Source: Acetobacteraceae bacterium (GTDB lineage Bacteria; Pseudomonadota; Alphaproteobacteria; Acetobacterales; Acetobacteraceae). Taken from it: DNA of 39,454 nucleotides. The translations under genes and the position numbers were made by a program. Where the stretch lies: assembly GCA_024280945.1 (NCBI GenBank), contig JAMXLO010000033.1:1-39454 (forward strand). Direction: 5' to 3'. Below, piece by piece: positions 1 to 8,045 of the stretch. The notes below the pieces were generated by a model. That model searched no databases. It worked only from the letters and a program-made list of their open reading frames with translations, and was not told the DNA's origin. The first letter of the stretch is position 1. Every line of letters begins with the position of its first letter.

Positions 1-174
1 TGGGAACGGGCTGCCGTTTGCGAGCGGCCCGCTATAGGGACCGGTGTTGCCGATCTTGATCTCGGTGTCGGTAACACCCGGCCCATATTTCTTGGCCGCT
101 CGGGCACGCAGCGCCGCGCCGGCAAGCACACCCGGTGCGGCGGCAAGGATTGTACGTCGCGTCAGACGTGTTAT
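1..174 (-). CDS. LivK-type ABC transporter substrate-binding protein, N-terminal part (runs off the window)
   Basis: Reading leftwards, the first 58 codons give a twin-arginine-like leader (T-R-L-T-R-R-T-I-L-A-A-A-P-G-V-L-A-G-A-A) ending in A-R-A-A-K-K. They are followed by V-T-D-T-E-I-K-I-G-N-T-G-P-Y-S-G-P, the typical mature start of periplasmic binding proteins of branched-chain amino acid-type ABC transporters (Peripla_BP_6 fold). The rest lies outside the window. The start is odd: there is no ATG, GTG or TTG in frame between the upstream stop and the leader. An AGGGAG ribosome site sits six bases before an ATA codon at 174-172; a CTG at 165-163 is the alternative. ATA may be a rare start, a mutated ATG, or a sequencing error. 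The family call is firm; whether the gene is expressed is not. Confidence 0.65.
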   Translation of the reverse strand, partial: MTRLTRRTILAAAPGVLAGAALRARAAKKYGPGVTDTEIKIGNTGPYSGPLANGSPFP

Positions 175-779
175 TGGAAGCTCCCTGTTCTGTTGCCGGT
201 CCGCTTATTGTCTTGATCAACGGCTTATTTGTCCCAAGCGCGCGGAACGCGGGCGGGATGAGCGCAGCATGATCTGACGCTGCCCACATGCCAAGCGGAT
301 ACTGGGTGGGGGGTGGCCACGTTGGCAAGCCAAGTCAGCCGTTAGAGGTCGAGCGGTAGGAGCATTCTGGAAGCTCCTTGTGGAGAACTCCGGCTTGCTA
401 CTGCTTGGCGCCCATCCCCGTCGATCAGTCGCCATGGCGAACTGGCTGAAAGCAGCCATGGCCACCAGCGTTCACGCAGTGCGGCATGGCGGCGACCGCA
501 TCAAGGGCATGCTGCCGCTCCAGCGCCTCGCCGTGCGCCAACAGCACGCGGCTCCACGGATCGCTTCCCTGGAGAGCTCGATGCGCTCCGCGCCAGCAAG
601 ATGTCCACGCATGCCGACGTCGCCATGGCCGGCAGGACCCGCGATCACCTCACGCCTCGATCACTGCTCCCCTGGCACTGGGGAATCATGGCTGCCGTCG
701 CCGCCTGAACTCATGCCCTCGCGGCATTCGCTGGGGGCTACCAAGGGCTTGCGGCTCCGAAGGCTCCCCGCCCGACAGA
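175..779. other. No recognisable gene
   Basis: Several overlapping open frames run through this GC-rich stretch on both strands, but none has a ribosome site plus recognisable motifs. The minus strand between about 400 and 650 has a coding-like texture and could be an old gene remnant, but I cannot name a family. Confidence 0.4.
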
Positions 780-1191
780 TCAGCCGCGACGCACCATGCC
801 AGGACTGACGCCGAAGCGTTGGCCGAAAGCCCGATAGAACGAGGCGAGGCTGTTGAACCCCCACGCGTAGGCGTTGTCGGTGACGGACCGGGCTATGCTC
901 GATCGGCTTTCCAGCGCAGCACGGCATTCTTCCAGCCGCCGGCCCAATACGTGCTCCACGAAGCTGCTCCCTGTCGGGCGAGCTCCCCCGTCACACCGGA
1001 CGTGCCCTGGCTGTACGCCTCGCGGAAGTACGCGAAGCGGTGGGTTTCGCCGATATGATCGACTGCCAGAGTTGTGGTGGTTATCGCTGCTTCAATCGGC
1101 GCGTACCCGACCGCGTCGATGCCAAGCGCGGTTGTCCGCTCCTCTCGGTCCGACCGGCTGCCGCTCGGTCCTGGTCCGTGTCCGTGCTCAT
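780..1191 (-). pseudogene. AraC-family transcriptional regulator, internally deleted and frameshifted
   Basis: The 3' part (780 to about 985) reads F-V-E-H-V-L-G-R-R-L-E-E-C-R-A-A-L, then S-V-T-D-N-A-Y-A-W-G-F-N-S-L-A-S-F-Y-R-A-F, then F-G-V-S-P-G. This is the classic second helix-turn-helix half of an AraC-type DNA-binding domain. In another frame just upstream (about 990-1120), H-R-F-A-Y-F-R-E-A-Y-S-Q-G-T resembles the start of an AraC-type sensor domain. A further frame begins with ATG at 1191. The total of roughly 410 bases is under half the usual length of about 950, so the middle (most of the sensor domain and the first helix-turn-helix) is missing and at least two frames are used. It probably regulated a neighbouring gene once. 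It could also be two unrelated remnants, but order and orientation fit a single gene. Confidence 0.65.
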
Positions 1192-1375
1192 GCGCACGCC
1201 GCGAACAGTATTGCATCGGGTTCGGTTGCGGCAAGCGATCGTGCCGTGCGCGGCTCGGGCACGTTTTTTGCGCCGAATGAGAATCCTGGCTGCGCTGAAC
1301 GAGAAGACCTAGCCGCCAGCACTGAAGTAAGAGACGCCACACCCGCGATGTAGACCACGAAGGGGCCGGGCAGGT

Positions 1376-1519
1376 GTGAATGAAATCATCACAATGGTCA
1401 CGGTGCTGAGTGAGGCAATGTCGGCAGCAGTCAGGTGGGAGGGCGTCATGTTCTTGGCCCATGGTCTGCTTGCGGCGGTTCTGTTGCCCGTGCTCTTCCG
1501 TAAACAGAGCGCCGGTTGA
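1376..1519 (+). CDS. Possible small hydrophobic protein overlapping the TauE gene
   Basis: An open frame from GTG 1376 (or ATG 1394, 41 residues) ends at TGA 1517-1519, overlapping the TTG start of the following transporter gene. Its C-terminal half is hydrophobic (F-L-A-H-G-L-L-A-A-V-L-L-P-V-L-F) followed by R-K, so it could form one membrane span. I recognise no family. It may be a leader peptide whose translation is coupled to the next gene, or a chance frame; no strong ribosome site is visible. Confidence 0.25.
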   Translation: MNEIITMVTVLSEAMSAAVRWEGVMFLAHGLLAAVLLPVLFRKQSAG

Positions 1520-2316
1520 ATATTTTAGCGTTGATAGTGCTCGGCTCCGCCGCTGGCGCAGGCGCTGGAATGCTCGCGGGCCTGATAGGGATAGGTGGCG
1601 GGATCGTTGTTGTCCCTGTCGTCTATTACGGACTGTTAAGCAGCGGCGCAGCGCCGGACGAGGCAGTACACGTTGCTGTTGCGACGTCTCTAGCGGCAAT
1701 CCTGCCAGCGGCGATCGTGTCGTTTCTGACGCATCGGCGTGCGGGCAACACTGACTTCGCTTTCCTGAGAGACTGGGGTCCTGGCATCGCCATTGGCGTC
1801 GTAGCGGCTCAGATCGCTGCACCCCATGTGCGTGGGACCTTCATGACCGCGACATTTGCTCTGCTCTGTCTGATTTTCGCGGTGAGGTTCGCGTTCCCAC
1901 AACGATTTCGGCCGCTGGCTGAACGACCGCCGGGTGATACGTTTCGGCATCTGGCGGCCGCCGGTATCGGGATTTCCTCAGGGTTTGCCGGGATCGGCGG
2001 CGGCATCCTGACGAACATCGTGATGACACTGTCCGGGTTGCCGATCCACAAGAGCATCGGTCGGGCAGCCGCAGCAGGCGTCGTGGTGAGCGTGCCAGCC
2101 ACAATCGCAGCGGCTCTGGCGTCGAAAGCGAATCACCCACTCGAACTGGGCAGCATCGATATCACGATGTGGGCTTGCATCGCTCCGGCCCAGGCGGTCG
2201 CGGCTTGGCTTGGTGCGCGACTGGCCCCGGTCGTGTCCGCCGAGCTGTTGAGCCGCGTCTTCGCAACCGCCCTGTCAGTGACTGGGGTCACTATGCTGCA
2301 CTCGAGCCTGGTCTAA
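1516..2316 (+). CDS. TauE/SafE family membrane permease (putative sulfite/organosulfur exporter)
   Basis: This 266-residue protein has about eight hydrophobic segments and the two-fold internal repeat of the family. G-L-I-G-I-G-G-G-I-V-V-V-P occurs near residue 25 and G-F-A-G-I-G-G-G-I-L-T-N near residue 157; the glycine-rich G-x-G-G-G-x-x-x-x-P signature in each half is diagnostic. Family members move small anions such as sulfite, sulfoacetate or related compounds across the inner membrane, but substrate cannot be deduced here. The start is TTG at 1516, giving M-N-I-L-A-L-I-V-L. It overlaps the stop of a possible 41-codon leader frame. No sulfur-metabolism genes are adjacent. Confidence 0.88.
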   Translation: MNILALIVLGSAAGAGAGMLAGLIGIGGGIVVVPVVYYGLLSSGAAPDEAVHVAVATSLAAILPAAIVSFLTHRRAGNTDFAFLRDWGPGIAIGVVAAQIAAPHVRGTFMTATFALLCLIFAVRFAFPQRFRPLAERPPGDTFRHLAAAGIGISSGFAGIGGGILTNIVMTLSGLPIHKSIGRAAAAGVVVSVPATIAAALASKANHPLELGSIDITMWACIAPAQAVAAWLGARLAPVVSAELLSRVFATALSVTGVTMLHSSLV

Positions 2317-2435
2317 CAACGGGATGAACGTCGTTCCGGTAGGACGCTCGCCAAGCGTTACGCGAATCCCTCCCACAACGTTGGAGATAAGATGATGGCT
2401 CGCCCGAGCGAAGCAGCCGCGCCGGAGCTGGCACG

Positions 2436-2801
2436 ATGAGCCAGCAAGCTGAACTAGGCTCGTCGATTCGGGCGTCTGCGGTGGTGCTGGTTTCGCTGGT
2501 TGTTGTCTCAGGGACAGCTTCTTACGCGCGACCACCCGAGAATGCGAACCTCATCTATGGCCTTTGGTTTGAGCATCTGCATCAACCGGGAACTGGTTTG
2601 CCATGCTGCGATATATCGGACTGTCGCCAAACGGAGTCCAGGATCGTTAGCAGTCATTACGAGGCACTTGTAGAGGGCAAGTGGATCGCGGTTCCGCCTG
2701 AAACGGTGGTTGATCAGCCAGATAACCCAACGGGACGTGCGGTGGTCTGCTGGCTGCCATGGTCGGGGATATTGTGCTTTGTGAAAGCACCGGAGAGTTG
2801 A
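2436..2801 (+). CDS. Small secreted cysteine-containing protein, unknown function
   Basis: The 121-residue product starts with a polar stretch, then a hydrophobic signal segment (A-S-A-V-V-L-V-S-L-V-V-V-S-G-T-A-S-Y-A), with likely cleavage after Y-A-R. The mature part holds L-P-C-C-D-I-S-D-C-R followed by K-W-I-A-V-P-P-E and a late V-V-C-W-L-P pair. The layout W-F…L…P-C-C-D-x-S-D-C…G-x-W-x-x-V-P…G-x-A-V-V-C recurs, from memory, in small periplasmic proteins of alphaproteobacteria of unknown role. The cysteines could form disulfides or bind metal. The next gene, for another small envelope protein, follows about 100 bases downstream on the same strand. Confidence 0.65.
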   Translation: MSQQAELGSSIRASAVVLVSLVVVSGTASYARPPENANLIYGLWFEHLHQPGTGLPCCDISDCRQTESRIVSSHYEALVEGKWIAVPPETVVDQPDNPTGRAVVCWLPWSGILCFVKAPES

Positions 2802-2906
2802 GTTAATCGGCCGAGGACCATCGCCTTGGTTAGCAAATGGCGAAGTGATCAACGAAAGTGGAAGCCAAAGCTAAGCTATCAGCCTGGATACGCGGGAAGA
2901 AACGTT

Positions 2907-3206
2907 ATGAACCAAGTCTGGCAGATTGTCCCACTTCGGCGACGGCGGTTACGAACCCTGATGTGGCACAACGTGTTCATAATCCTTCTACCTGTTCTCC
3001 TTTGCGTCGTCTCCATCGCCTTTTGGCGTGCACTCATCATCCAGACGGAACGCAGTGCCGCAAGTCAAGTCGATTACGAGGACGAACAGCTTTGCATGAA
3101 GTTCGGCTTTCCCCGTGGAACCGATAGACACAATGCCTGCAAGCTCGATTTGCTAGACCTCCGACGCAGCGATGAGGACCTGATAGCCCGCACGTCGCTC
3201 CCTTAG
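2907..3206 (+). CDS. Small single-span membrane protein, unknown function
   Basis: Starting at ATG 2907, eight bases after a GGAAGA ribosome site, the product is 99 residues. It has a basic N-terminus (R-R-R-R-L-R), one membrane span (F-I-I-L-L-P-V-L-L-C-V-V-S-I-A-F-W), and a C-terminal domain with E-Q-L-C-M-K-F-G-F-P-R-G-T and A-C-K-L-D-L-L-D-L-R-R. Two conserved-looking cysteines in a periplasmic tail suggest a disulfide. The C-M-K-F-G-F…G-T…A-C-K-L-D-L-x-x-L-R pattern resembles other small alphaproteobacterial membrane proteins with no assigned function. A longer version from TTG 2826 (126 residues) is possible but has no ribosome site. Confidence 0.6.
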   Translation: MNQVWQIVPLRRRRLRTLMWHNVFIILLPVLLCVVSIAFWRALIIQTERSAASQVDYEDEQLCMKFGFPRGTDRHNACKLDLLDLRRSDEDLIARTSLP

Positions 3207-3278
3207 ATGCAAGGATGGTGGCGGTGAATGTGCTGGTCTTGACGATGCGGTCGCGGTGGCTGGCGATGGTGTTTACGG

Positions 3279-3527
3279 TCTGCGGCCGCCATTGCCATCT
3301 ACTCGATGCTGATGTCGTGGAATGATTATGTATATCAATTCGTGCTGTTGTCCCCGCAAAACATCAGCGCTTCCGTCATGCAGGCTCACTTGTTCACTGA
3401 TGCCGACGTACAGTGGAACGCAATGATGGCGGCCGCAATTGTCTATGCTCTGCCACCTCTTGCGCTGTTTTTCGTCCTTCGCCGGTACGTGACAACGGGC
3501 CTGACTCTCTGGGGTGCTGCTGGATAG
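3279..3527 (+). pseudogene. C-terminal fragment of a MalG-type ABC sugar permease
   Basis: About 83 codons survive. They run from A-I-A-I-Y-S-M-L-M-S-W-N-D-Y-V-Y-Q-F to the natural end T-T-G-L-T-L-W-G-A-A-G. The segment matches, part by part, the last 75 residues of the intact permease encoded on the opposite strand just downstream (…A-W-N-E-Y-L-Y-Q-F-L-L-L-S… to …S-S-G-L-T-M-G-G-V-K-G). The sequences are clearly related but not identical, so this is a paralogue's tail, not a recent copy. The upstream four-fifths of the gene, including the EAA loop, is missing. The fragment ends only three bases before the stop of the convergent intact gene. Confidence 0.8.
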
Positions 3528-3530
3528 GAC

Positions 3531-4439
3531 TCAGCCCTTCACACCACCCATGGTAAGGCCCGAGGACATGCGGCGGCGGAATGCATAATAAGTTGCCACT
3601 GGCGGAAGAGCATAGATGATTGCGGTCGCCATCATGTAGTTCCAAGGTGCTTGATCGCTGTTGGTGAACTGGGCGAGCGCTACAGGAACTGTCATGCTGC
3701 GCTTGTTCGAGAGCAACAGAAACTGGTATAGATACTCGTTCCATGCCAGCAGCAGTGCATAGGTGCCGACCGCCACCAGTGCGGGGGCCATCAGCGGCAG
3801 GTAGATACGAAAATAAACTTGCACCGGCGAGGCGCCATCGATGCGCGCCGATTCATCCAGTTCCAGCGGAATGCTCCGGCCGTACTCCTGGAAGATGAAG
3901 ATTGCATAGGGTGTGGCGAAGGTAACCAGCGCGGCGATGACCGACCATGGGTTGTCGTGCAGTCCGTAGTGATTCATGATCAGATAGAACGGGATGGCCA
4001 GGAAGGAGGCTGGGATCACATAGGTCAACAGCGCCGCGTTGGTGATGAGCCAACCGTTCTTTAGGCGCATTCTGGCGACCGAGAAGCTCGTCAGCGACCC
4101 GATCGACAGAACCAGCAGAGTTGTCATGACGGCGATGAAAACGCTGTTGCCGAACTGGTGCCAGAAATACTCCAGATACCAATAGCCCTGGCTGACGACG
4201 ATCCAGAAGCTGCGGGGCGATGGTTTCGGCGGCCAGATATGTTCGCCGAACACATCGCCCTCGGCCTCGAGCGCGACCATGACCATGTTGTAGATCGGCA
4301 TGATCGTCCACACGAGGATCACGACGCTCAGCAGCAGCGTTGCCACCCTGATTAGCCAGCGACGTCGCCGCGCGGCGCGGCCCTTCCGACGTGCGGAATA
4401 GGGTACCGCGTGGGCAGCGCTCACGGTAGTCGCGCTCAC
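3531..4439 (-). CDS. CUT1-family sugar ABC transporter permease (MalG/UgpE type)
   Basis: This 302-residue inner-membrane protein has six predicted spans: an N-terminal one (L-L-S-V-V-I-L-V-W-T-I-M-P-I-Y) preceded by a run of arginines, then five within the BPD_transp_1 domain. The EAA loop that docks onto the ATPase is seen as E-L-D-E-S-A-R-I-D-G-A-S-P near residue 215. It is the third gene of a minus-strand operon (binding protein, MalF-type, MalG-type), and its ATG overlaps the upstream permease stop in an ATGA. The substrate is probably a carbohydrate or polyol. No ATPase gene is next to it. Confidence 0.9.
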   Translation of the reverse strand: MSATTVSAAHAVPYSARRKGRAARRRRWLIRVATLLLSVVILVWTIMPIYNMVMVALEAEGDVFGEHIWPPKPSPRSFWIVVSQGYWYLEYFWHQFGNSVFIAVMTTLLVLSIGSLTSFSVARMRLKNGWLITNAALLTYVIPASFLAIPFYLIMNHYGLHDNPWSVIAALVTFATPYAIFIFQEYGRSIPLELDESARIDGASPVQVYFRIYLPLMAPALVAVGTYALLLAWNEYLYQFLLLSNKRSMTVPVALAQFTNSDQAPWNYMMATAIIYALPPVATYYAFRRRMSSGLTMGGVKG

Positions 4440-5350
4440 AGCTGGACCTCCGCGGTGCGGAGCTTGCGCATGAGTATGATCACGAGCGGAATCATCAAGG
4501 GTAGCGCCGACATCACCGCTGCGACCCCGAGTTCCGGATGGCCCATGTCATAGGCATCGCGGATGCCCAGGGTGGCCAGCACGTGCGTCGAGTTGGCCGG
4601 CCCGCCGCCGCTGACGAAGAACACCGAGTTGAAATCGCCGAGTAAGAAGATCGTCGCAAGCAGCGTCAGAACAAGGTAGAGGTTGGCCAGCATCGGAAAA
4701 GTCACGTAGGCGAAGCTACGCAGCCCGGTGGCGCCGTCGACCTTGGCGGCATCCATTACCTCTTGCGGGAGTGACATTCTGCCCGCAAGCAGGATAACAG
4801 TCCAGAACGGCAGCCATTTCCAAATGTGCGAGGCGATGGCGGAGCCAAGGGCAAACCAGCGCTGGTTCAGCCACGAAGGGCCTTCGATTCCGAACAGGAT
4901 ATAGAGAGTGTTATTAAGCAGTCCCCACTCGCCGTTCAGCATCCAATGGATCGATATAAAGCTCGGCAATGCCGGGATCGCCCAAGGCAGGACGAAGATC
5001 ACCAGCAGCGTCTTGATCCACCAGCCGGGCTGCATGAAGAAGCCGGACAGCAACAGTGCGAGGAACAGTTTAAGGTTGACGCCAAAGGCGAGAAACAGCA
5101 GGGTGTTGACCAGGGTCTGCTGGTAGATCGGATCGCTGAACAGCTCACTGTACAGATGGGGCGAGCTGCCCATCCATGCGCCATATAGCACGGGGTAGAT
5201 CACGAAGGCGAGGAAGACACCGATATAGGGCACAATAAAAGCCACCGCCCAGACGAACTCGGAACCGTGCAAGCCCCCTTGCCAGTAGCGCCACAGCGAC
5301 TGACGCCCGGCTGCGGGGCGGCCGATGAGGGTGACAGATGCGCTGGCCAT
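4436..5350 (-). CDS. CUT1-family sugar ABC transporter permease (MalF/UgpA type)
   Basis: The 304-residue membrane protein has six spans. The first is F-V-W-A-V-A-F-I-V-P-Y-I-G-V-F-L. The EAA loop is at E-V-M-D-A-A-K-V-D-G-A-T, followed by the usual F-P-M-L. It forms the transmembrane pore together with the next gene product. It lies nine bases downstream of the binding-protein gene and overlaps the next permease by four bases, so the three genes should be one transcript. N-terminal residues about 1-30 are more polar than in typical members but nothing is missing. Confidence 0.9.
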   Translation of the reverse strand: MASASVTLIGRPAAGRQSLWRYWQGGLHGSEFVWAVAFIVPYIGVFLAFVIYPVLYGAWMGSSPHLYSELFSDPIYQQTLVNTLLFLAFGVNLKLFLALLLSGFFMQPGWWIKTLLVIFVLPWAIPALPSFISIHWMLNGEWGLLNNTLYILFGIEGPSWLNQRWFALGSAIASHIWKWLPFWTVILLAGRMSLPQEVMDAAKVDGATGLRSFAYVTFPMLANLYLVLTLLATIFLLGDFNSVFFVSGGGPANSTHVLATLGIRDAYDMGHPELGVAAVMSALPLMIPLVIILMRKLRTAEVQL

Positions 5351-5359
5351 GTCGACCGC

Positions 5360-6736
5360 TCAGCTCTGGGCCACCGGATATCGCGCGAAAATCTCCTCCA
5401 CCCGCTTGAACGCCTTCTCCGCGGCTGCCTGGGGGGTCATTCCGCCAGTCATGACGTCGGTCCAGGCGACGCTCCAGACATGCTCGTTCTGCACCTGGGC
5501 ATAGGCTGGATTAAAGACCCAGAAATTCGGGATGGTCGGGCCGAGCAAGCCTTGCGTGACATAGGCGACCCGGTGCTGATCCGCCGGGTCGAGCCACCAT
5601 GGGTCATTCTTCGCGATCGACGGCATGGCGGGGATGTTGCGGCCCAGACCGGTCTTCAGATATTCGTTGGAGACCGCCGGCTGTATGAAATACCTAAGGA
5701 AGTCCTTCGCCACTTCGACGTTCTTGGCGCCCTTGGGGATTAAGCCGCAGGCGTTGCCAGCCTGGCTCGGCACCGGCTTGCCGTCATTGCCTAGCGGCAG
5801 GCCCATGGTCACGATGTCCTTGTATTCGTCCTCGTTGTGAATGACGGCGACCTCGGTTGAGATCGTCCCGTCGAGATCCATCACGATCTGCTTCGCATGG
5901 AACGCGTTGTTGTCATCCGCGTCGTTCCAGTTGATCGCCCCAGGCGGCACATAACCTTCTTTGTAAGCCATGGCCGGATAGGTCAGTGCCTTTATCGCCG
6001 CCTCGCGCACCGCGGGGTCGTCGAGATGCAGCCTGCCGTCCTTGCTGACGATGTTCTGTCCGCCGTTGGCGATCAGGAAGTAATTGAACAGATTCATCGG
6101 ATCAACGCCATTGGTGGTAACCTGGAATCCCAGGCCATACACCTTCCGCTCGCCCCGTGCCCGCAATCCCTTTTGTACATCTTTGAAGAAGTCGTAGTAG
6201 GCATCCCAGGTCTTCGGGATGTCCTCGATCTTGCAGCCAGCCTTCTCAACCAGCGACCGCCAGATGTGGTTCGGCAAAACGCCTGTCGTATACGGCACCC
6301 CATAGTAGCCGCGCCGCTTCTCGATGCTGTTATAGCAATAGGCCGATAGCAGTGCAGTCTCGGTGTACTCCTTGCGTTGCGTCTCGATGACATCACTCAA
6401 GTCGAGCAGTTTGTTATCCCACGCATACAACGCGATGATCTCGCCCGGAGTGTTCTGGAACAGATCGGGGACTAGGCCACTCGTCACCGCCGAGACAATC
6501 TTCTGCCGCATTGGCGCGAAGGGGATGATGCTGAAGTCGAGCGTATTGCCGCTGATCTTCTGGTATTCGGTGACGGTCTTACGAAAGGCGATGTCCTCCT
6601 CCTGAACGAAGCCTTGTATCCACCACACCGTCGCCGTCGTGGCCGCTGCCCTGGCGATGTGGGGTCGTGCAAGACTTCCGCTTGCGGCCAGTCCCAAAGA
6701 TGCACGAATCACCGAACGACGGCTAAGGGATCCCAT
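5360..6736 (-). CDS. Tat-exported extracellular solute-binding protein for the sugar ABC transporter (family 1)
   Basis: The 458-residue protein begins with a clear Tat signal (S-R-R-S-V-I-R-A-S-L-G-L-A-A-S-G), cut near A-R-A-A. The body has the family 1 (MalE-like) layout: T-V-W-W-I-Q-G-F near residue 35, T-P-G-E-I-I-A-L-Y-A-W-D around residue 95, a central G-V-P-Y-T-T-G-V-L-P hinge region and M-D-L-D-G-T-I-S-T-E near residue 260. It delivers a carbohydrate to the two permeases encoded downstream. The ATG at 6736 follows GGGAAGGAAAG, a strong ribosome site. Tat export of such proteins occurs in several alphaproteobacteria. The ligand cannot be named from sequence. Confidence 0.9.
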   Translation of the reverse strand: MGSLSRRSVIRASLGLAASGSLARPHIARAAATTATVWWIQGFVQEEDIAFRKTVTEYQKISGNTLDFSIIPFAPMRQKIVSAVTSGLVPDLFQNTPGEIIALYAWDNKLLDLSDVIETQRKEYTETALLSAYCYNSIEKRRGYYGVPYTTGVLPNHIWRSLVEKAGCKIEDIPKTWDAYYDFFKDVQKGLRARGERKVYGLGFQVTTNGVDPMNLFNYFLIANGGQNIVSKDGRLHLDDPAVREAAIKALTYPAMAYKEGYVPPGAINWNDADDNNAFHAKQIVMDLDGTISTEVAVIHNEDEYKDIVTMGLPLGNDGKPVPSQAGNACGLIPKGAKNVEVAKDFLRYFIQPAVSNEYLKTGLGRNIPAMPSIAKNDPWWLDPADQHRVAYVTQGLLGPTIPNFWVFNPAYAQVQNEHVWSVAWTDVMTGGMTPQAAAEKAFKRVEEIFARYPVAQS

Positions 6737-7208
6737 GCCGCTTTCCTTCCCTGTTTAGTGCGCTGCGCCTTCGTCGGCGGCGTCTGTTTGATGCTAACCT
6801 AGGCTCGCGTCTGTCCGTCCGCAAGCAATATTGGCGTGTGGCTCCCGCCGAGTGCGGGAAGCGAATTCAAAATGCCGCGGACATGCCCGCACCATTGGTG
6901 GCAAGTCTGGTGGACAGCGCGACGGATGCGGACAACTACTCACAGACCGCCGTTGGTGAGTCAGCTATGTTGGGGGCCTGCGACCGGGTTGCCGTGGCCT
7001 GTACTGAGGGGCCTGGCCTGGCTGCACGGTCGCTGACCGTCTCGCTAGGCGTCCTGTTGCGCGCCGCTGCGAGAGCCGGTGTTGCCATGATGGCTCAGGC
7101 AGCCGCCTGTAGTCCGAGAGCGGGGCTGCGGCTCATTGGCAACCAGCTTGCGGCTGCTTATGTGCCTGAATGGCTGTAGCTGGCAGTCGATCGACCAGGG
7201 AGGCGAAG
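6737..7208. other. Intergenic region, no confident gene
   Basis: This stretch should hold the promoter of the minus-strand sugar ABC operon near 6740-6830. A plus-strand open frame (6838-7179, GTG start) is alanine-rich, has no ribosome site and matches nothing I know; I treat it as chance or an old remnant. A GGGAGG ribosome site for the dodecin gene lies at its right edge. Confidence 0.4.
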
Positions 7209-7412
7209 ATGGCAGTAGCAAGCGTATCCAAAATCACTGCGGCTTCTCCAAGAAGCTTCGATGCCGCAGTCCAGGAAGGTGTGGCGCGCGCCGCAAAAAC
7301 GCTACGTGCAATCACGGGGGTTCATGTGACCGAGCAAAAGGCGAGCGTGCGGAACGGCAAAGTAGATGAGTATCGAGTCACCATGGAAGTGACCTTCATC
7401 TTGGAAGAATAG
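7209..7412 (+). CDS. Dodecin family flavin-binding protein
   Basis: The 67-residue protein matches dodecin along its whole length: V-A-S-V-S-K-I-T-A-A-S-P-R-S-F-D-A-A-V at the start, then G-V-A-R-A-A-K-T-L-R-A-I-T-G-V-H-V-T-E, and a closing Y-R-V-T-M-E-V-T-F-I-L-E. Dodecins form hollow dodecamers that store or buffer flavins; members also bind lumichrome or CoA. The beta-alpha-beta-beta order and length are normal. The ATG follows GGGAGGCGAAG. The tryptophan that sandwiches the flavin in archaeal dodecin is absent here (this position varies in the family), so ligand preference is uncertain. It stands alone. Confidence 0.85.
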   Translation: MAVASVSKITAASPRSFDAAVQEGVARAAKTLRAITGVHVTEQKASVRNGKVDEYRVTMEVTFILEE

Positions 7413-7745
7413 CCTGGTCAAGCAGGACAAAAAGAACCGGATGGCCGACCGCGTCTGTCGCCCAGTGTCCCATTAGTCTAAGGCTGCAGCGCTGTCGACC
7501 TCGCTGGACCAAAACTAATGTATGCAACCATCCGCGCATCGAGCAAAGCCCTGTGCTTTTGCGTGCAACGGTAACGGCCGCCCTGTTATGCCCACAAGCT
7601 GCCGCATTGCGGGAGGGGTTGTCTATTGATGCTCAGGTCCGGTCGGAGGTAGTTTCGGGTAAACGTAACTGCTCGGTGAAATGAAGAGCGTTTCCAACGT
7701 GCATTGCTCTGACTTTGCAACGCACTCAATGAGGGAGGCACAACA
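7413..7745. other. Intergenic region, nothing recognised
   Basis: I see no gene, strong hairpin or repeat in this stretch. A GAGGGAGG ribosome site for the next gene lies at its right end. Confidence 0.5.
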
Positions 7746-8045
7746 ATGTATATGCGAATCATCTGGGGCAAAGTCCTACCGGGTCAGTGGGACGCATTCG
7801 AGGCGGCTTTCAAAAAGGCACTGGAAATTCGTGGCGAACCGAAGGGGCTGCAAGGCCAGTGGCTCATCCGGGATGAGAACGATCCTGATGCTGGATATTC
7901 GATATCACAATGGGAGAGTGCCGAGGACATGCGTACTTTCTGGGATACCAAACAGCGCAGAGACGGGATGTCCCTTATCGAGCCATTTTTCGTAAACCAG
8001 TTCACCGTCACTAATTGCGAGGTTCGTGTCGACGTAAGGTATTGA
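7746..8045 (+). CDS. Small ABM/dimeric alpha-beta barrel domain protein
   Basis: The 99-residue protein opens with a beta strand (M-Y-M-R-I-I-W-G-K-V-L-P-G-Q-W-D-A-F-E-A-A-F), then a helix. It continues with G-L-Q-G-Q-W-L-I-R-D-E-N-D-P-D-A-G-Y-S-I and Q-W-E-S-A-E-D-M-R-T-F-W-D. This strand-helix-strand order with G-x-x-x-x-x-L…W-x-S-x-x-x-M-x-x-F-x is that of antibiotic biosynthesis monooxygenase-like (ABM) proteins, which form ferredoxin-like dimers. Some are heme or quinone oxygenases; most have unknown substrates. The ATG has a good GGGAGG site nine bases upstream. No metabolic neighbours indicate a pathway. Confidence 0.65.
   Translation: MYMRIIWGKVLPGQWDAFEAAFKKALEIRGEPKGLQGQWLIRDENDPDAGYSISQWESAEDMRTFWDTKQRRDGMSLIEPFFVNQFTVTNCEVRVDVRY

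Noticed and set aside
380-1058. Overlapping plus-strand frames of 142 and 190 codons
   Set aside because: Composition is typical of shadow frames in GC-rich DNA; no ribosome site or conserved motif.
893-1822. Long minus-strand open frame of 309 codons
   Set aside because: Most of it is antisense to the TauE gene; only the short AraC-like stretch within it is meaningful.
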